From a bacterium (GTDB taxonomy: Bacteria; SZUA-79; Acidulodesulfobacterales; Acidulodesulfobacteraceae), in NCBI GenBank assembly GCA_021794335.1, contig JAJYQZ010000196.1, positions 1 through 6,569 on the forward strand: DNA of 6,569 nucleotides. Direction: 5' to 3'. Below the pieces are notes generated by a model that did no database searches, was not told where the DNA came from, and saw only the letters and a list, made by a program, of their open reading frames with translations. Position 1 is the first letter of the stretch; every line of letters starts with the position of its first letter. The position numbers and the translations under genes were made by a program. Below, piece by piece: positions 1 to 5,709 of this stretch.

Positions 1-822
1 GCATTCATATAACGCGCCTGCTTCATCGAAAGGAGCAAAAGAATTACCCGCAGGGAAATCGGCGGAACTATTTCCCCAGTAAAACATGACCTGCTTAAGG
101 ACGGAAACACTGCCTCCAGCGACACTATCGGGCGGCACAGCGTTAGGATTGGCGGCGCATACCGCTCCTGCTCCAGCCCCTACGCCGCCGTTGCCATTAC
201 CCGGACTTGCCTGAATATGACCTGCAGGAACCGAAACATTGGTTACACATAATGTTATTGGAGGCTTGGGCGGCGAAGCCGCAGCTTTTGGAGCAAAAAC
301 CGGGTTAACGACGGTGATAATCTGACCCGGGGTAAAATCGCCGGCGCTGCAACCGCCTGACACATTAAATATCGCGGAACCTTGAGGAGCGGCAGTCGAG
401 GTTATAGTACATGGATCAGAAGGATTTACGGCAGTGTTGTACATTATAAAAATTTCGTAAGGATTACCACCAGCGACAGGATAAACTTGAACAGGCGGAA
501 GGAGCGGCGAAGAACCAGAAGCTGCCTGTTTAATATAATCCGTCATAAAAATATCCTGTCCGTAATCGAAGCCTGCCATCCTTAAAGAATATCTAACTGT
601 ATTAAATGCCGTATTGAGCCTTTGCTGTTCGGTCGAAATAGACCTGCTTGCCCTAAATACCCCCGATTGCGATAAAAGGATAAAGCTTGCCGCTCCCACG
701 ACTATCAAGGATATGGCAAGAGCTATAATTAATTCAACGACAGTCAATCCTTTATTGCCCAAAGCGGTTCTCTTATTTGGACAAACTTTATTGCCCTCTT
801 TACCCGCAAATAATTTATTCAT
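1..822 (-). CDS. pilW: PilW-like minor type IV pilin / pseudopilin, 3' end outside window
   Basis: The frame is open from the ATG at 822 to the left edge (274 codons, no stop), so the C-terminus is missing. It starts with a 25-residue basic leader ending GNKG, then LTVVELIIALAIS. This is a class III prepilin signal: PilD would cut after Gly25, and Glu30 is the conserved +5 glutamate. A ~23-residue hydrophobic helix follows, then a region rich in Pro, Gly and Asn. Minor pilins of this type sit at the tip of the pilus or initiate its assembly in the inner membrane and periplasm. The gene lies 91 nt downstream of the pilV-like gene on the same strand, the usual pilV-pilW order, so pilX/pilY1-type genes could follow to the left. 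No clear Shine-Dalgarno precedes the ATG. A TTG directly before GNKG (codon 21) would give a very short leader and is a less likely start. The prepilin assignment is firm; the PilW name rests on order and length. Confidence 0.82.
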   Translation of the reverse strand, partial: MNKLFAGKEGNKVCPNKRTALGNKGLTVVELIIALAISLIVVGAASFILLSQSGVFRASRSISTEQQRLNTAFNTVRYSLRMAGFDYGQDIFMTDYIKQAASGSSPLLPPVQVYPVAGGNPYEIFIMYNTAVNPSDPCTITSTAAPQGSAIFNVSGGCSAGDFTPGQIITVVNPVFAPKAAASPPKPPITLCVTNVSVPAGHIQASPGNGNGGVGAGAGAVCAANPNAVPPDSVAGGSVSVLKQVMFYWGNSSADFPAGNSFAPFDEAGALYEC

Positions 823-913
823 TTTATAATTGACAAATTTTCTAAATATTAATATAAATAATAATTATGAAAGAGCTTATAGCCAGCGACATTTAGCCTG
901 CTTATACATAAAT

Positions 914-1516
914 TTATGATATAGTATTATACATTGTTATAACATGCCTCATTGATATAATTTGCGTATTCGCCGCATTCCAGAACACATCCCAACCCAC
1001 ATCGACCTGTGTGTTGTAAGCGGCGGCGGAAACCTCCGGGTTAGGCTCAAATGTTATTTTTACCACATAAGGGGTAGTAATGCCGATGCCGTAGTTAGAA
1101 GGAAGTCCGCCGGGAGCTGGCCCGCCGAAATTCAGCGCGGAATTAATGCACTTAGGATTAAGTGCCGTGCCTACCGTACTTCTTGTATCGCTCCCTGTAA
1201 CAGGATTAGTAACGGTGGGGGTAATTTCATATTCGTAACATGTAGCGCCAGCCGGACATTCTGCTGCCGGTACCACGATAGGGGAAGCGTTAAAATAGCT
1301 TGGAACGCCCGCAAGGCCTAAACAGTTTAACTGGCTGACCTGCATTTGGGCGATACTCGTGGCGGTATTTATTTTAGTGGAAAGCGAATTGTTTTTAAGA
1401 AGAGAAATAGATAACGCCATCACTCCTAAAAAAGCAACGGTCAGTATTATCATAGCAATAAGAACTTCCAAAAGCGAGGCGCCTTTATTATTAATTTTTA
1501 CGATGTTTTTATTCAT
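914..1516 (-). CDS. pilV: PilV-like minor type IV pilin
   Basis: This is a complete 200-residue protein. The leader MNKNIVKINNKG is followed by ASLLEVLIAMIILTVAFLGVMAL, a typical prepilin processing site with cleavage after Gly12, Glu17 at +5, and a long N-terminal hydrophobic helix. The SLLEVLIAMIIL pattern is typical of PilV/type IV pilus modification proteins. The rest is a small periplasmic-facing domain with four Cys (residues 65, 87, 93, 123) that could form disulfides. It would be matured by PilD and incorporated as a minor pilin. It is the first gene downstream of the promoter at 1605-1632 and probably co-transcribed with the pilW-like gene. The ATG is preceded only by a weak AGGCG close to the start, but it gives the expected short leader. 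A GspI/GspJ-like pseudopilin of a secretion system is the main alternative. Confidence 0.87.
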   Translation of the reverse strand: MNKNIVKINNKGASLLEVLIAMIILTVAFLGVMALSISLLKNNSLSTKINTATSIAQMQVSQLNCLGLAGVPSYFNASPIVVPAAECPAGATCYEYEITPTVTNPVTGSDTRSTVGTALNPKCINSALNFGGPAPGGLPSNYGIGITTPYVVKITFEPNPEVSAAAYNTQVDVGWDVFWNAANTQIISMRHVITMYNTIS

Positions 1517-1563
1517 ACGCCTAATAAGTAACTATATGAACCGTTAAGTAACTTACCTGCAAG

Positions 1564-1586
1564 CCGGTATTTTTGGAAAACCCCGG
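1564..1586 (-). other. Hairpin in the predicted pilV 5' UTR
   Basis: CCGG at each end pairs, followed by a G/A mismatch and a five-pair stem (one G-U, four A-U on the minus-strand RNA) closed by a three-base loop. It would begin about 12 nt downstream of the predicted transcription start and 47 nt upstream of the pilV ATG. There is no U-run after it, so it does not look like a terminator. It could stabilise or control the leader. I could not match it to a known riboswitch, and I checked by eye for c-di-GMP-I features. Confidence 0.4.
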
Positions 1587-1604
1587 TGTATATTTTACAA
1601 TTTA

Positions 1605-1632
1605 ATTATACTTCATTATTAAACAATGTCAA
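1605..1632 (-). promoter_or_regulatory. Consensus sigma-70 promoter for the pilV-pilW operon
   Basis: On the minus strand TTGACA (1632-1627) is followed after 16 bp by TATAAT (1610-1605). Both hexamers match consensus exactly; the spacer is one base shorter than ideal. The predicted start is near 1598, giving an ~80-nt 5' UTR before the pilV ATG at 1516. Confidence 0.72.
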
Positions 1633-1717
1633 ATAAAATTATTATGTTATTACTATATATTATTATATGTATCATATCTATTTTTTTTTATTAATTACGC
1701 CCGGTTGCGCTTAAAAT

Positions 1718-1778
1718 TTAACCTAAACTTAACAAAATCGTAACATTATCGTAACAAAAATTTAAAATAATTTTAACT
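1718..1778 (+). repeat. Six TTAACA-like hexamers at exact 11-bp spacing (Pho-box-like array)
   Basis: Hexamers start every 11 bp: TTAACC 1718, TTAACA 1729, GTAACA 1740, GTAACA 1751, TTAAAA 1762, TTAACT 1773. Within the array ATCGTAACA occurs twice (1737-1745, 1748-1756). Direct TTAACA repeats with 11-bp periodicity are the known binding pattern of Bacillus PhoP, and Gram-negative PhoB boxes also use an 11-bp direct-repeat period. The array lies 86 bp upstream of the pilV -35 and ahead of tnpB. That it binds an OmpR/PhoB-type regulator is inference; the last two members are the weakest. Confidence 0.55.
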
Positions 1779-1843
1779 TGCCAAAAGGGTTTACTTAAAT
1801 TATTATAGATTTTATTATTCACAAAAAATTCAAATTGCGGAAG

Positions 1844-1864
1844 CCCCTTGTTTTAACAATGGGG
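1844..1864 (+). repeat. Left-end subterminal hairpin of the tnpB element
   Basis: CCCC (1844-1847) pairs with GGGG (1861-1864). TTGTT and AACAA then pair inside, leaving one unpaired T (1860) on the 3' arm. Imperfect hairpins with an extrahelical T are what TnpA recognises at the ends of IS608-type elements. Confidence 0.55.
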
Positions 1865-1887
1865 ATGAGCAATTTATCTCCATATTA

Positions 1888-1916
1888 TTTAAATTAATTA
1901 ATATTTTTGATATAAT
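1888..1916 (+). promoter_or_regulatory. Promoter for tnpB, probably producing a leaderless mRNA
   Basis: TTTAAA (1888-1893, 4/6 to TTGACA), a 17-bp spacer, then TATAAT (1911-1916, 6/6). The expected start falls at about 1923, which is the A of the tnpB ATG. The bases before the ATG contain no purine-rich ribosome binding site, which agrees with leaderless translation. Confidence 0.5.
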
Positions 1917-1922
1917 AAAATT

Positions 1923-3068
1923 ATGCAAACGCTTACTAAAACAGTTAAATGCAAGCTTATTCTTAACGACGAGCAATTTAATTCTATTAAGAATACTCTC
2001 GTCTCTTTTAATAACGCCTGCAACGATATTCTTAAAATATCCGACAAAAATAGAATTAAAAATAAATTCAGGATTCAAAAGCTTTGTTACCATGATATTA
2101 AGAACAGATACCGTCTTCCCGCAAACCTCGTCGTCAGAGCAATAGCAAGGGTATCCGCAAGTAAAAAATCTAAGACGTTCAACGGACTGTCTTTTGATCT
2201 CGACGCAAGGACGTTCTCTTTTAAGAATATGAAAGCGTCCATCAGTTCTATAAACGGAAGACTTAAAAATATTACTATCGATACAGGCGACTATCAAAAA
2301 AACATGCTTAAAGATAAAGTTTCCACTTCCGCTAAGATAGTTTACAACAAAAAACATAAATGCTTTTTTATACATATAGCCGCGGGTTATATATTTGGCG
2401 ATGCTATTCCAAACGGCAACGTTATCGGTATAGATAGGGGACTTTACAACATTGCCTATACTACGGATAGGTTTAAATTCTCCGGCAAACAAGTAATGCA
2501 TAAAAGAAAACAATATATTAAGCTCAGATCGTCTATTCAGGCTAAAGGCACGAAAGGGTCTAAAAAACTCCTGAAACGGCTTAGCGGGAAAGAAAAACGC
2601 TGGATGACCGATGTAAACCACCGCATTAGCAGACAAATCGTAGATAACGCTAATAAGGGCGATACGCTTATTCTCGAAGACCTTAAGCATATCAGAGAAA
2701 GGCTCAGGCTTGTCAAAAAACAGAATGCGATTGTCCATAGCTGGGCATTCGGTCAGCTTCAAAATTTTATCGAGTATAAGGCTATGGGAAAAGGACTTAT
2801 CGTCGCTTATGTCGATCCTCGTTATACTTCCCAGAGATGTTCCAAATGTGGTTTTGTTCATCGTTCTAATAGAAATTCCCATAAGTTTATTTGTAAGGAA
2901 TGCGGATATACGGCAAACGCCGATTATAACGCATCTTGCAATATCCGCAAGGTATATTTAGATACGCTTGCGGATGGGGTTATGTCAAAAACCCCCAAAG
3001 CAACGCCCGCAAGGGCAGTTGCAAGCCCCTGCCTCGTGGGCATAGGGACTATGACAAAAATCAATTAA
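1923..3068 (+). CDS. tnpB: TnpB, RNA-guided RuvC-like nuclease of an IS200/IS605 element
   Basis: This is a 381-residue protein. The N-terminal OrfB_IS605 region (1-160) contains the usual basic helices. The RuvC-like core carries GIDRGL (Asp171), TLILEDLKHIR (Glu252) and ANADYNASCNI (Asp334), so all three acidic catalytic residues are present. A zinc ribbon CSKCG...CKECG (Cys306, 309, 324, 327) lies between the second and third motifs. TnpB proteins are guided by an omega RNA from the element's right end, cleave DNA next to a short target-adjacent motif, and help retain the element; they are ancestors of Cas12. The intact triad argues against a nuclease-dead TldR-type repressor. Residues ~343-381 (rich in Pro, Ala and Thr) have no conserved motif and are encoded by the structured right end. 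No tnpA neighbours it. A long minus-strand open frame opposite it is an antisense shadow. Confidence 0.95.
   Translation: MQTLTKTVKCKLILNDEQFNSIKNTLVSFNNACNDILKISDKNRIKNKFRIQKLCYHDIKNRYRLPANLVVRAIARVSASKKSKTFNGLSFDLDARTFSFKNMKASISSINGRLKNITIDTGDYQKNMLKDKVSTSAKIVYNKKHKCFFIHIAAGYIFGDAIPNGNVIGIDRGLYNIAYTTDRFKFSGKQVMHKRKQYIKLRSSIQAKGTKGSKKLLKRLSGKEKRWMTDVNHRISRQIVDNANKGDTLILEDLKHIRERLRLVKKQNAIVHSWAFGQLQNFIEYKAMGKGLIVAYVDPRYTSQRCSKCGFVHRSNRNSHKFICKECGYTANADYNASCNIRKVYLDTLADGVMSKTPKATPARAVASPCLVGIGTMTKIN
2976..3064 (+). ncRNA. Predicted omega (re)RNA scaffold overlapping the tnpB 3' end
   Basis: Three hairpins follow one another on the plus strand. GGGGTT 2976-2981 pairs with AACCCC 2990-2995. GCAACGCCC 3000-3008 pairs with GGGC and GTTGC 3013-3022 around a GCAA (GNRA) tetraloop, with one bulged A at 3017. 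CCC+TGCC 3026-3033 pairs with GGCA+GGG 3039-3047. This density of GC-rich stems is absent from the rest of the gene. In characterised elements the reRNA runs from the tnpB 3' end through the right end, and its guide is the flanking DNA. Here the guide would start near 3065 and run into the ssb leader. The exact ends are inferred. Confidence 0.5.
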
Positions 3069-3078
3069 TAAAAATAAT
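3051..3078 (+). promoter_or_regulatory. Candidate outward promoter for ssb at the element's right end
   Basis: ATGACA (3051-3056, 5/6 to TTGACA) and AATAAT (3073-3078, 5/6 to TATAAT) are 16 bp apart, with a start expected near 3085 just before the ssb ribosome binding site. The -35 would lie inside the tnpB 3' end. AT-rich DNA gives such matches easily, so this is tentative; read-through from tnpB is the alternative. Confidence 0.33.
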
Positions 3079-3086
3079 AAAACTTT

Positions 3087-3091
3087 GGAGG
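3087..3091 (+). promoter_or_regulatory. Ribosome binding site of ssb
   Basis: GGAGG lies four bases before the ATG at 3096. It is the clearest Shine-Dalgarno in the window and fixes the ssb start. Confidence 0.65.
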
Positions 3092-3095
3092 TATT

Positions 3096-3563
3096 ATGGG
3101 CAGTCTTAATAAGGTATTATTAATCGGAAATTTGGGTAAAGACCCTGAACTTCGTTACACTCCCGACGGATTGGCAATCCTCAGGTTTTCTATAGCTACG
3201 ACGGAATATTTTAACGATAAATCGGGTTCTAAGCAGGAGAGGACGACATGGCACAACATCGTCGTGTTCGGAAAAATGGGGCAGAGCATCGCCAACTATT
3301 TAAATAAAGGAAAACAGGTTTTTATCGAGGGAAAAATTAACAACCGTTCTTACGACGATAAAGAAGGAAACAAAAAATACATTACGGAAATAGTCGCGAC
3401 CAATATCGTCCTGCTGGGCGCCAAAGGCGGGGCGGGAAGCGGGGCGGAAACTGCCGAAGAGGGCGGCGCAGCCGGGGGCAATAACTATGCCCATCAGGGC
3501 GGAAATGCCGAAAGCGGCTACGGCGGGGCGGGAAGTCAGGACGACGACGATATTCCGTTTTAG
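3096..3563 (+). CDS. ssb: Single-stranded DNA-binding protein SSB
   Basis: The 155-residue protein has one OB-fold (about 4-109) with the standard bacterial SSB signatures: LNKVLLIGNLGKDPELRYTPDG at the start, RTTWHNIVVFGKMGQSIANYLNKGKQVFIEGKI in the middle and Trp52 at the usual aromatic contact position. A Gly/Ala-rich flexible linker (110-147) leads to the acidic C-terminal tip DDDDIPF, which recruits replication, recombination and repair partners. The protein would act as a tetramer coating ssDNA in the cytoplasm. The gene starts 27 bp after tnpB and is followed 79 bp later by the R-M operon on the same strand. Its linker is more GC-rich than its surroundings, which simply reflects Gly/Ala codons. 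Whether this is the housekeeping copy or an accessory one cannot be told from the window. Confidence 0.97.
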   Translation: MGSLNKVLLIGNLGKDPELRYTPDGLAILRFSIATTEYFNDKSGSKQERTTWHNIVVFGKMGQSIANYLNKGKQVFIEGKINNRSYDDKEGNKKYITEIVATNIVLLGAKGGAGSGAETAEEGGAAGGNNYAHQGGNAESGYGGAGSQDDDDIPF

Positions 3564-3590
3564 GTTGCACCTGATACATTTTTGTAAATT

Positions 3591-3632
3591 ATTTTATAAT
3601 ATAAAATGATGTAATTACATGTAGTTAATTAC
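3591..3632 (+). promoter_or_regulatory. Palindrome cluster and -10 element upstream of the R-M operon
   Basis: Three symmetric elements lie 11-52 bp before the methyltransferase ATG: a 17-nt perfect odd palindrome (3591-3607, arms ATTTTATA/TATAAAAT), a 12-bp perfect palindrome ATGTAATTACAT (3609-3620), and an inverted pair GTAATTA/TAATTAC (3611-3617 and 3626-3632). TATAAT at 3595-3600, inside the first palindrome, is a perfect -10; no good -35 is visible. A start near 3607 would place the second palindrome in the 5' UTR. Operator function is inferred. Confidence 0.42.
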
Positions 3633-3642
3633 TTGATTTGCA

Positions 3643-5004
3643 ATGGGCGGGTTAAAATTGAATAAAACAAATCATAAAATAATTATCGGGGACTCAAGAA
3701 AAATGGACGAGCTTCCGGATGAAAGCGTCCATCTCGTCATAACGTCCCCGCCCTACTGGCAATTAAAAGATTACGGGATATCCGGTCAAATCGGTTTTAA
3801 CGACAGTTACGAAAGCTACATAAATAATCTTAACCTCGTATGGAACGAGTGCCACAGGGTTTTACATAAAGGCTGCCGGCTATGCATAAACATAGGCGAT
3901 CAGTTTGCAAGGGCTGTTTATTACGGAAGATACAAGGTGATTCCGATTAGAACGGAAATTATTAAATTCTGCGAAACAATCGGATTCGATTATATGGGAG
4001 CAATTATCTGGCAGAAGGTTACCACATCGAATACCACCGGCGGGGCGGTAGTAATGGGCTCTTATCCGTATCCAAGGAACGGCATTTTAAAATTAGACTA
4101 CGAATTCATTCTAATCTTTAAAAAAGACGGCATCCCTCCTAAAACTACAAAAGAAAATAAAGAATTGTCAAAGCTTACAAAAGATGAATGGAATTCTTAT
4201 TTTCAGGGGCACTGGAATTTTGGGGGGGCAAAGCAGGATGCCCATATTGCAATGTTTCCTGAAGAATTGCCGAAAAGATTGATTAAAATGTTTTCTTTTG
4301 TAGGCGATACCGTGCTCGACCCTTTTGTCGGAAGCGGGACTACTTCTCTTGCGGCAAAAAACTTAAACCGCAATTCTGCAGGATATGAAATTAATCCGGA
4401 TTTTATAGACACTATTAAAAATAAGCTTGCGCAGGATACGCAGGCAGGAGTTTATAAAGCCAAAGGCTTTATGCCTGCCGGAGTGAAAAAAGACGACGAT
4501 GTTTTTATTTATAGCGGCCATAATGATAAAGAGAATCCAGATTATGAGGAATTGATAAGTAAACTCCCGTATATTTTTAAAGACCCGCATAGGCTTGACA
4601 AAAAAATCGACCTTAAAAGATTGCAATTCGGCTCAAAGCTCGATAAAAACAGCAAAAGGCGAGAGGAATATTTTACCGTTAAAGAGGTATTAAGTCCCGA
4701 ATTTATAAAACTTAATAACGGTTTAACGGTAAGGTTGCTGGGCATTAAACAAAATCCGATTTTGAACGGCAAGGCTCTGGATTATCTTATGGAAAAATTA
4801 AGAGGACAAAAGGTGTTTTTAAGATACGATAGCTTGAAGTACGACAATAAAAACAACCTTCTCTGCTATCTTTATTTACAAAATAAGACATTTATTAATG
4901 CCCATCTCATAAAAGAAGGGCTGGTTGCGGTCGATACGAATACGGATTTTAAATATAAAGAAAGATTTATTAATATGGTAAAAGAGGGTCATGCCGAAAA
5001 TTAG
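3643..5004 (+). CDS. Type II DNA methyltransferase (beta class, probably m4C) with C-terminal SNase-like domain
   Basis: The protein has 453 residues. The N-terminal half is an amino-methyltransferase in permuted (beta) order: catalytic TSPPYW (motif IV, 34-39) precedes the SAM-binding DPFVGSGTT (motif I, 226-234), followed by GYEINPDF (247-254). SPPY rather than DPPY favours N4-cytosine. It would protect the host sites of the partner endonuclease. Residues ~344-449 look like a staphylococcal-nuclease/OB fold (VRLLGI...GKALDYLMEKLRGQKVFL...LLCYLYL...FINAHLIKEGLVAV). The family's Asp/Glu of the TPE loop and the second catalytic Arg appear replaced (KQNP, DNKNN), so this domain probably binds rather than cuts. 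No Shine-Dalgarno precedes the ATG at 3643. A TTG at 3658 (start NKTNHKIIIGDS) is an alternative start that homologues might favour. The 3' end overlaps the endonuclease gene by 14 nt. Confidence 0.88.
   Translation: MGGLKLNKTNHKIIIGDSRKMDELPDESVHLVITSPPYWQLKDYGISGQIGFNDSYESYINNLNLVWNECHRVLHKGCRLCINIGDQFARAVYYGRYKVIPIRTEIIKFCETIGFDYMGAIIWQKVTTSNTTGGAVVMGSYPYPRNGILKLDYEFILIFKKDGIPPKTTKENKELSKLTKDEWNSYFQGHWNFGGAKQDAHIAMFPEELPKRLIKMFSFVGDTVLDPFVGSGTTSLAAKNLNRNSAGYEINPDFIDTIKNKLAQDTQAGVYKAKGFMPAGVKKDDDVFIYSGHNDKENPDYEELISKLPYIFKDPHRLDKKIDLKRLQFGSKLDKNSKRREEYFTVKEVLSPEFIKLNNGLTVRLLGIKQNPILNGKALDYLMEKLRGQKVFLRYDSLKYDNKNNLLCYLYLQNKTFINAHLIKEGLVAVDTNTDFKYKERFINMVKEGHAEN
4984..4987 (+). promoter_or_regulatory. 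Ribosome binding site of the endonuclease gene, inside the methyltransferase gene
   Basis: GAGG ends three bases before the ATG at 4991. The spacing is tight and the site lies within the last codons of the upstream gene, which suggests translational coupling and weaker endonuclease than methyltransferase synthesis. Confidence 0.45.
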
Positions 5005-5689
5005 AAAAGGTAAATATTCAAAAGAATTTGGCAAAAAAGAAAAGGTGCTCAATTACACCTGCCAGACTTACCAGTTATCGAGGCCGAATAAAGTTGGCGC
5101 CGTCATGGCGCTTATAAGGGAGTGCCAGCCTAAGTCTATCGAAGACTGGGAAAGGTGGTATTTCGAGAATGCGTACACGGAAGGAAAAAATGAAACTAAG
5201 ATAACAAAAGAAGAACTTGAAGAGCTGGGCGAAAGACTTTACGTTAAAATTAAGGAAATCGTAATACCTGAATGGCAGGAAGCATTCAGGCAGTTAACGC
5301 TTCAGGATTTCATAGACTATATTTACAATTTGACAATTTGTAGAACATATGACGGTTTTTTGCGGGAAAAATCCGTCGTGAACGAAAATCTGGCTAAGCA
5401 GTTTACGGATGTTAAATTTACCGAATCCGACCCTCAACTTGACCATGCCGGGGACATCGATTATCTTGGGTGGGTCGGCAATAAAGCTTTCGGGATACAG
5501 ATAAAGCCGGTGACGGCAAGGGCAAACTTCGGAAATTATTCCATTTCGGAAAGAATGAAAGCAAGCTTCGAAGAATTCGAGAAAAAATACGGCGGCAAAG
5601 TTTTTATTATCTTCAGCATTGACGATAAAATTGAGAATATCAAAATTATAAGTGATATTGAGGCCGAAATTATAAGGCTTAAGAGCTGA
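4991..5689 (+). CDS. MjaI-family type II restriction endonuclease
   Basis: The protein has 232 residues. From memory of the MjaI restriction endonuclease family, three segments match its pattern: LSRPNKVGAVMALIRECQPKS followed by EDWERWYFE (residues 29-59), then IYNLTICRTYDGFLREKSVV (111-130), then a PD-(D/E)XK-like core DIDYLGWVGNKAFGIQIKP (155-173). In the core Asp157 and the Gln170-x-Lys172 pair are the likely metal and catalytic residues, with Gln in the place of the usual Glu. MjaI cuts CTAG, so this enzyme probably cuts CTAG, which the total absence of CTAG from the window supports. The gene overlaps the methyltransferase gene in another frame (ATG at 4991, upstream stop at 5002-5004), a standard M-then-R order. 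No controller (C) gene is visible. I cannot run an alignment, so the family call is strong but not certain. Confidence 0.75.
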   Translation: MPKIRKGKYSKEFGKKEKVLNYTCQTYQLSRPNKVGAVMALIRECQPKSIEDWERWYFENAYTEGKNETKITKEELEELGERLYVKIKEIVIPEWQEAFRQLTLQDFIDYIYNLTICRTYDGFLREKSVVNENLAKQFTDVKFTESDPQLDHAGDIDYLGWVGNKAFGIQIKPVTARANFGNYSISERMKASFEEFEKKYGGKVFIIFSIDDKIENIKIISDIEAEIIRLKS

Positions 5690-5709
5690 AATCAGGGAGT
5701 TATTTTATG

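Larger units (their letters stand above)
1517..1922. other. Non-coding gap between divergent pilV and tnpB
   Basis: I see no gene in this 406-base AT-rich gap. It holds the pilV leader with its hairpin and a 9-bp direct repeat TAAGTAACT (1525-1533 and 1545-1553), the pilV promoter (1605-1632), an 11-bp-phased hexamer array (1718-1778), and the left end hairpin of the tnpB element with its own promoter (1844-1916). Confidence 0.7.
1837..3064 (+). mobile_element. IS200/IS605-type (tnpB-only, IS1341-like) element
   Basis: The unit has a subterminal hairpin at the left (1844-1864), tnpB, and a set of hairpins at the right (2976-3047). Left and right end segments resemble each other as direct, not inverted, copies: both carry AAGCCCCT, a stem-loop, a G-run and then ATGA(G/C)CAA or ATGACAAA. 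This is expected of single-strand-transposing IS200/IS605 elements, which lack terminal inverted repeats. There is no tnpA (Y1 transposase) gene, so movement would need TnpA in trans. Exact cleavage points are not visible; a candidate right end is TCAA at 3061-3064, and the left end is somewhere 5' of 1844. Confidence 0.68.

Noticed and set aside
382..1547. Plus-strand open frames opposite the two pilin genes
   Set aside because: They are short, have no family signatures, and lie antisense to genes with clear prepilin signals.
1517..1598. A c-di-GMP-I type riboswitch in the pilV leader
   Set aside because: The leader has a hairpin but I could not find the conserved core bases or the two-helix layout of that class.
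1830..2882. A 350-codon open frame on the minus strand opposite tnpB
   Set aside because: It is the antisense shadow of a well-supported TnpB gene; its translation shows no recognisable motif.
1923..3068. TnpB as a nuclease-dead TldR-type repressor controlling ssb or the pilins
   Set aside because: Asp171, Glu252 and Asp334 and all four zinc-ribbon cysteines appear intact, so an active nuclease is more likely.
3300..3579. Minus-strand frames opposite the SSB linker
   Set aside because: They are produced by the GC-rich Gly/Ala codons of ssb read in reverse; no ribosome binding sites and no known motif.
4203..4772. Three minus-strand frames opposite the methyltransferase
   Set aside because: They overlap each other and a firmly identified gene; they are shadows.
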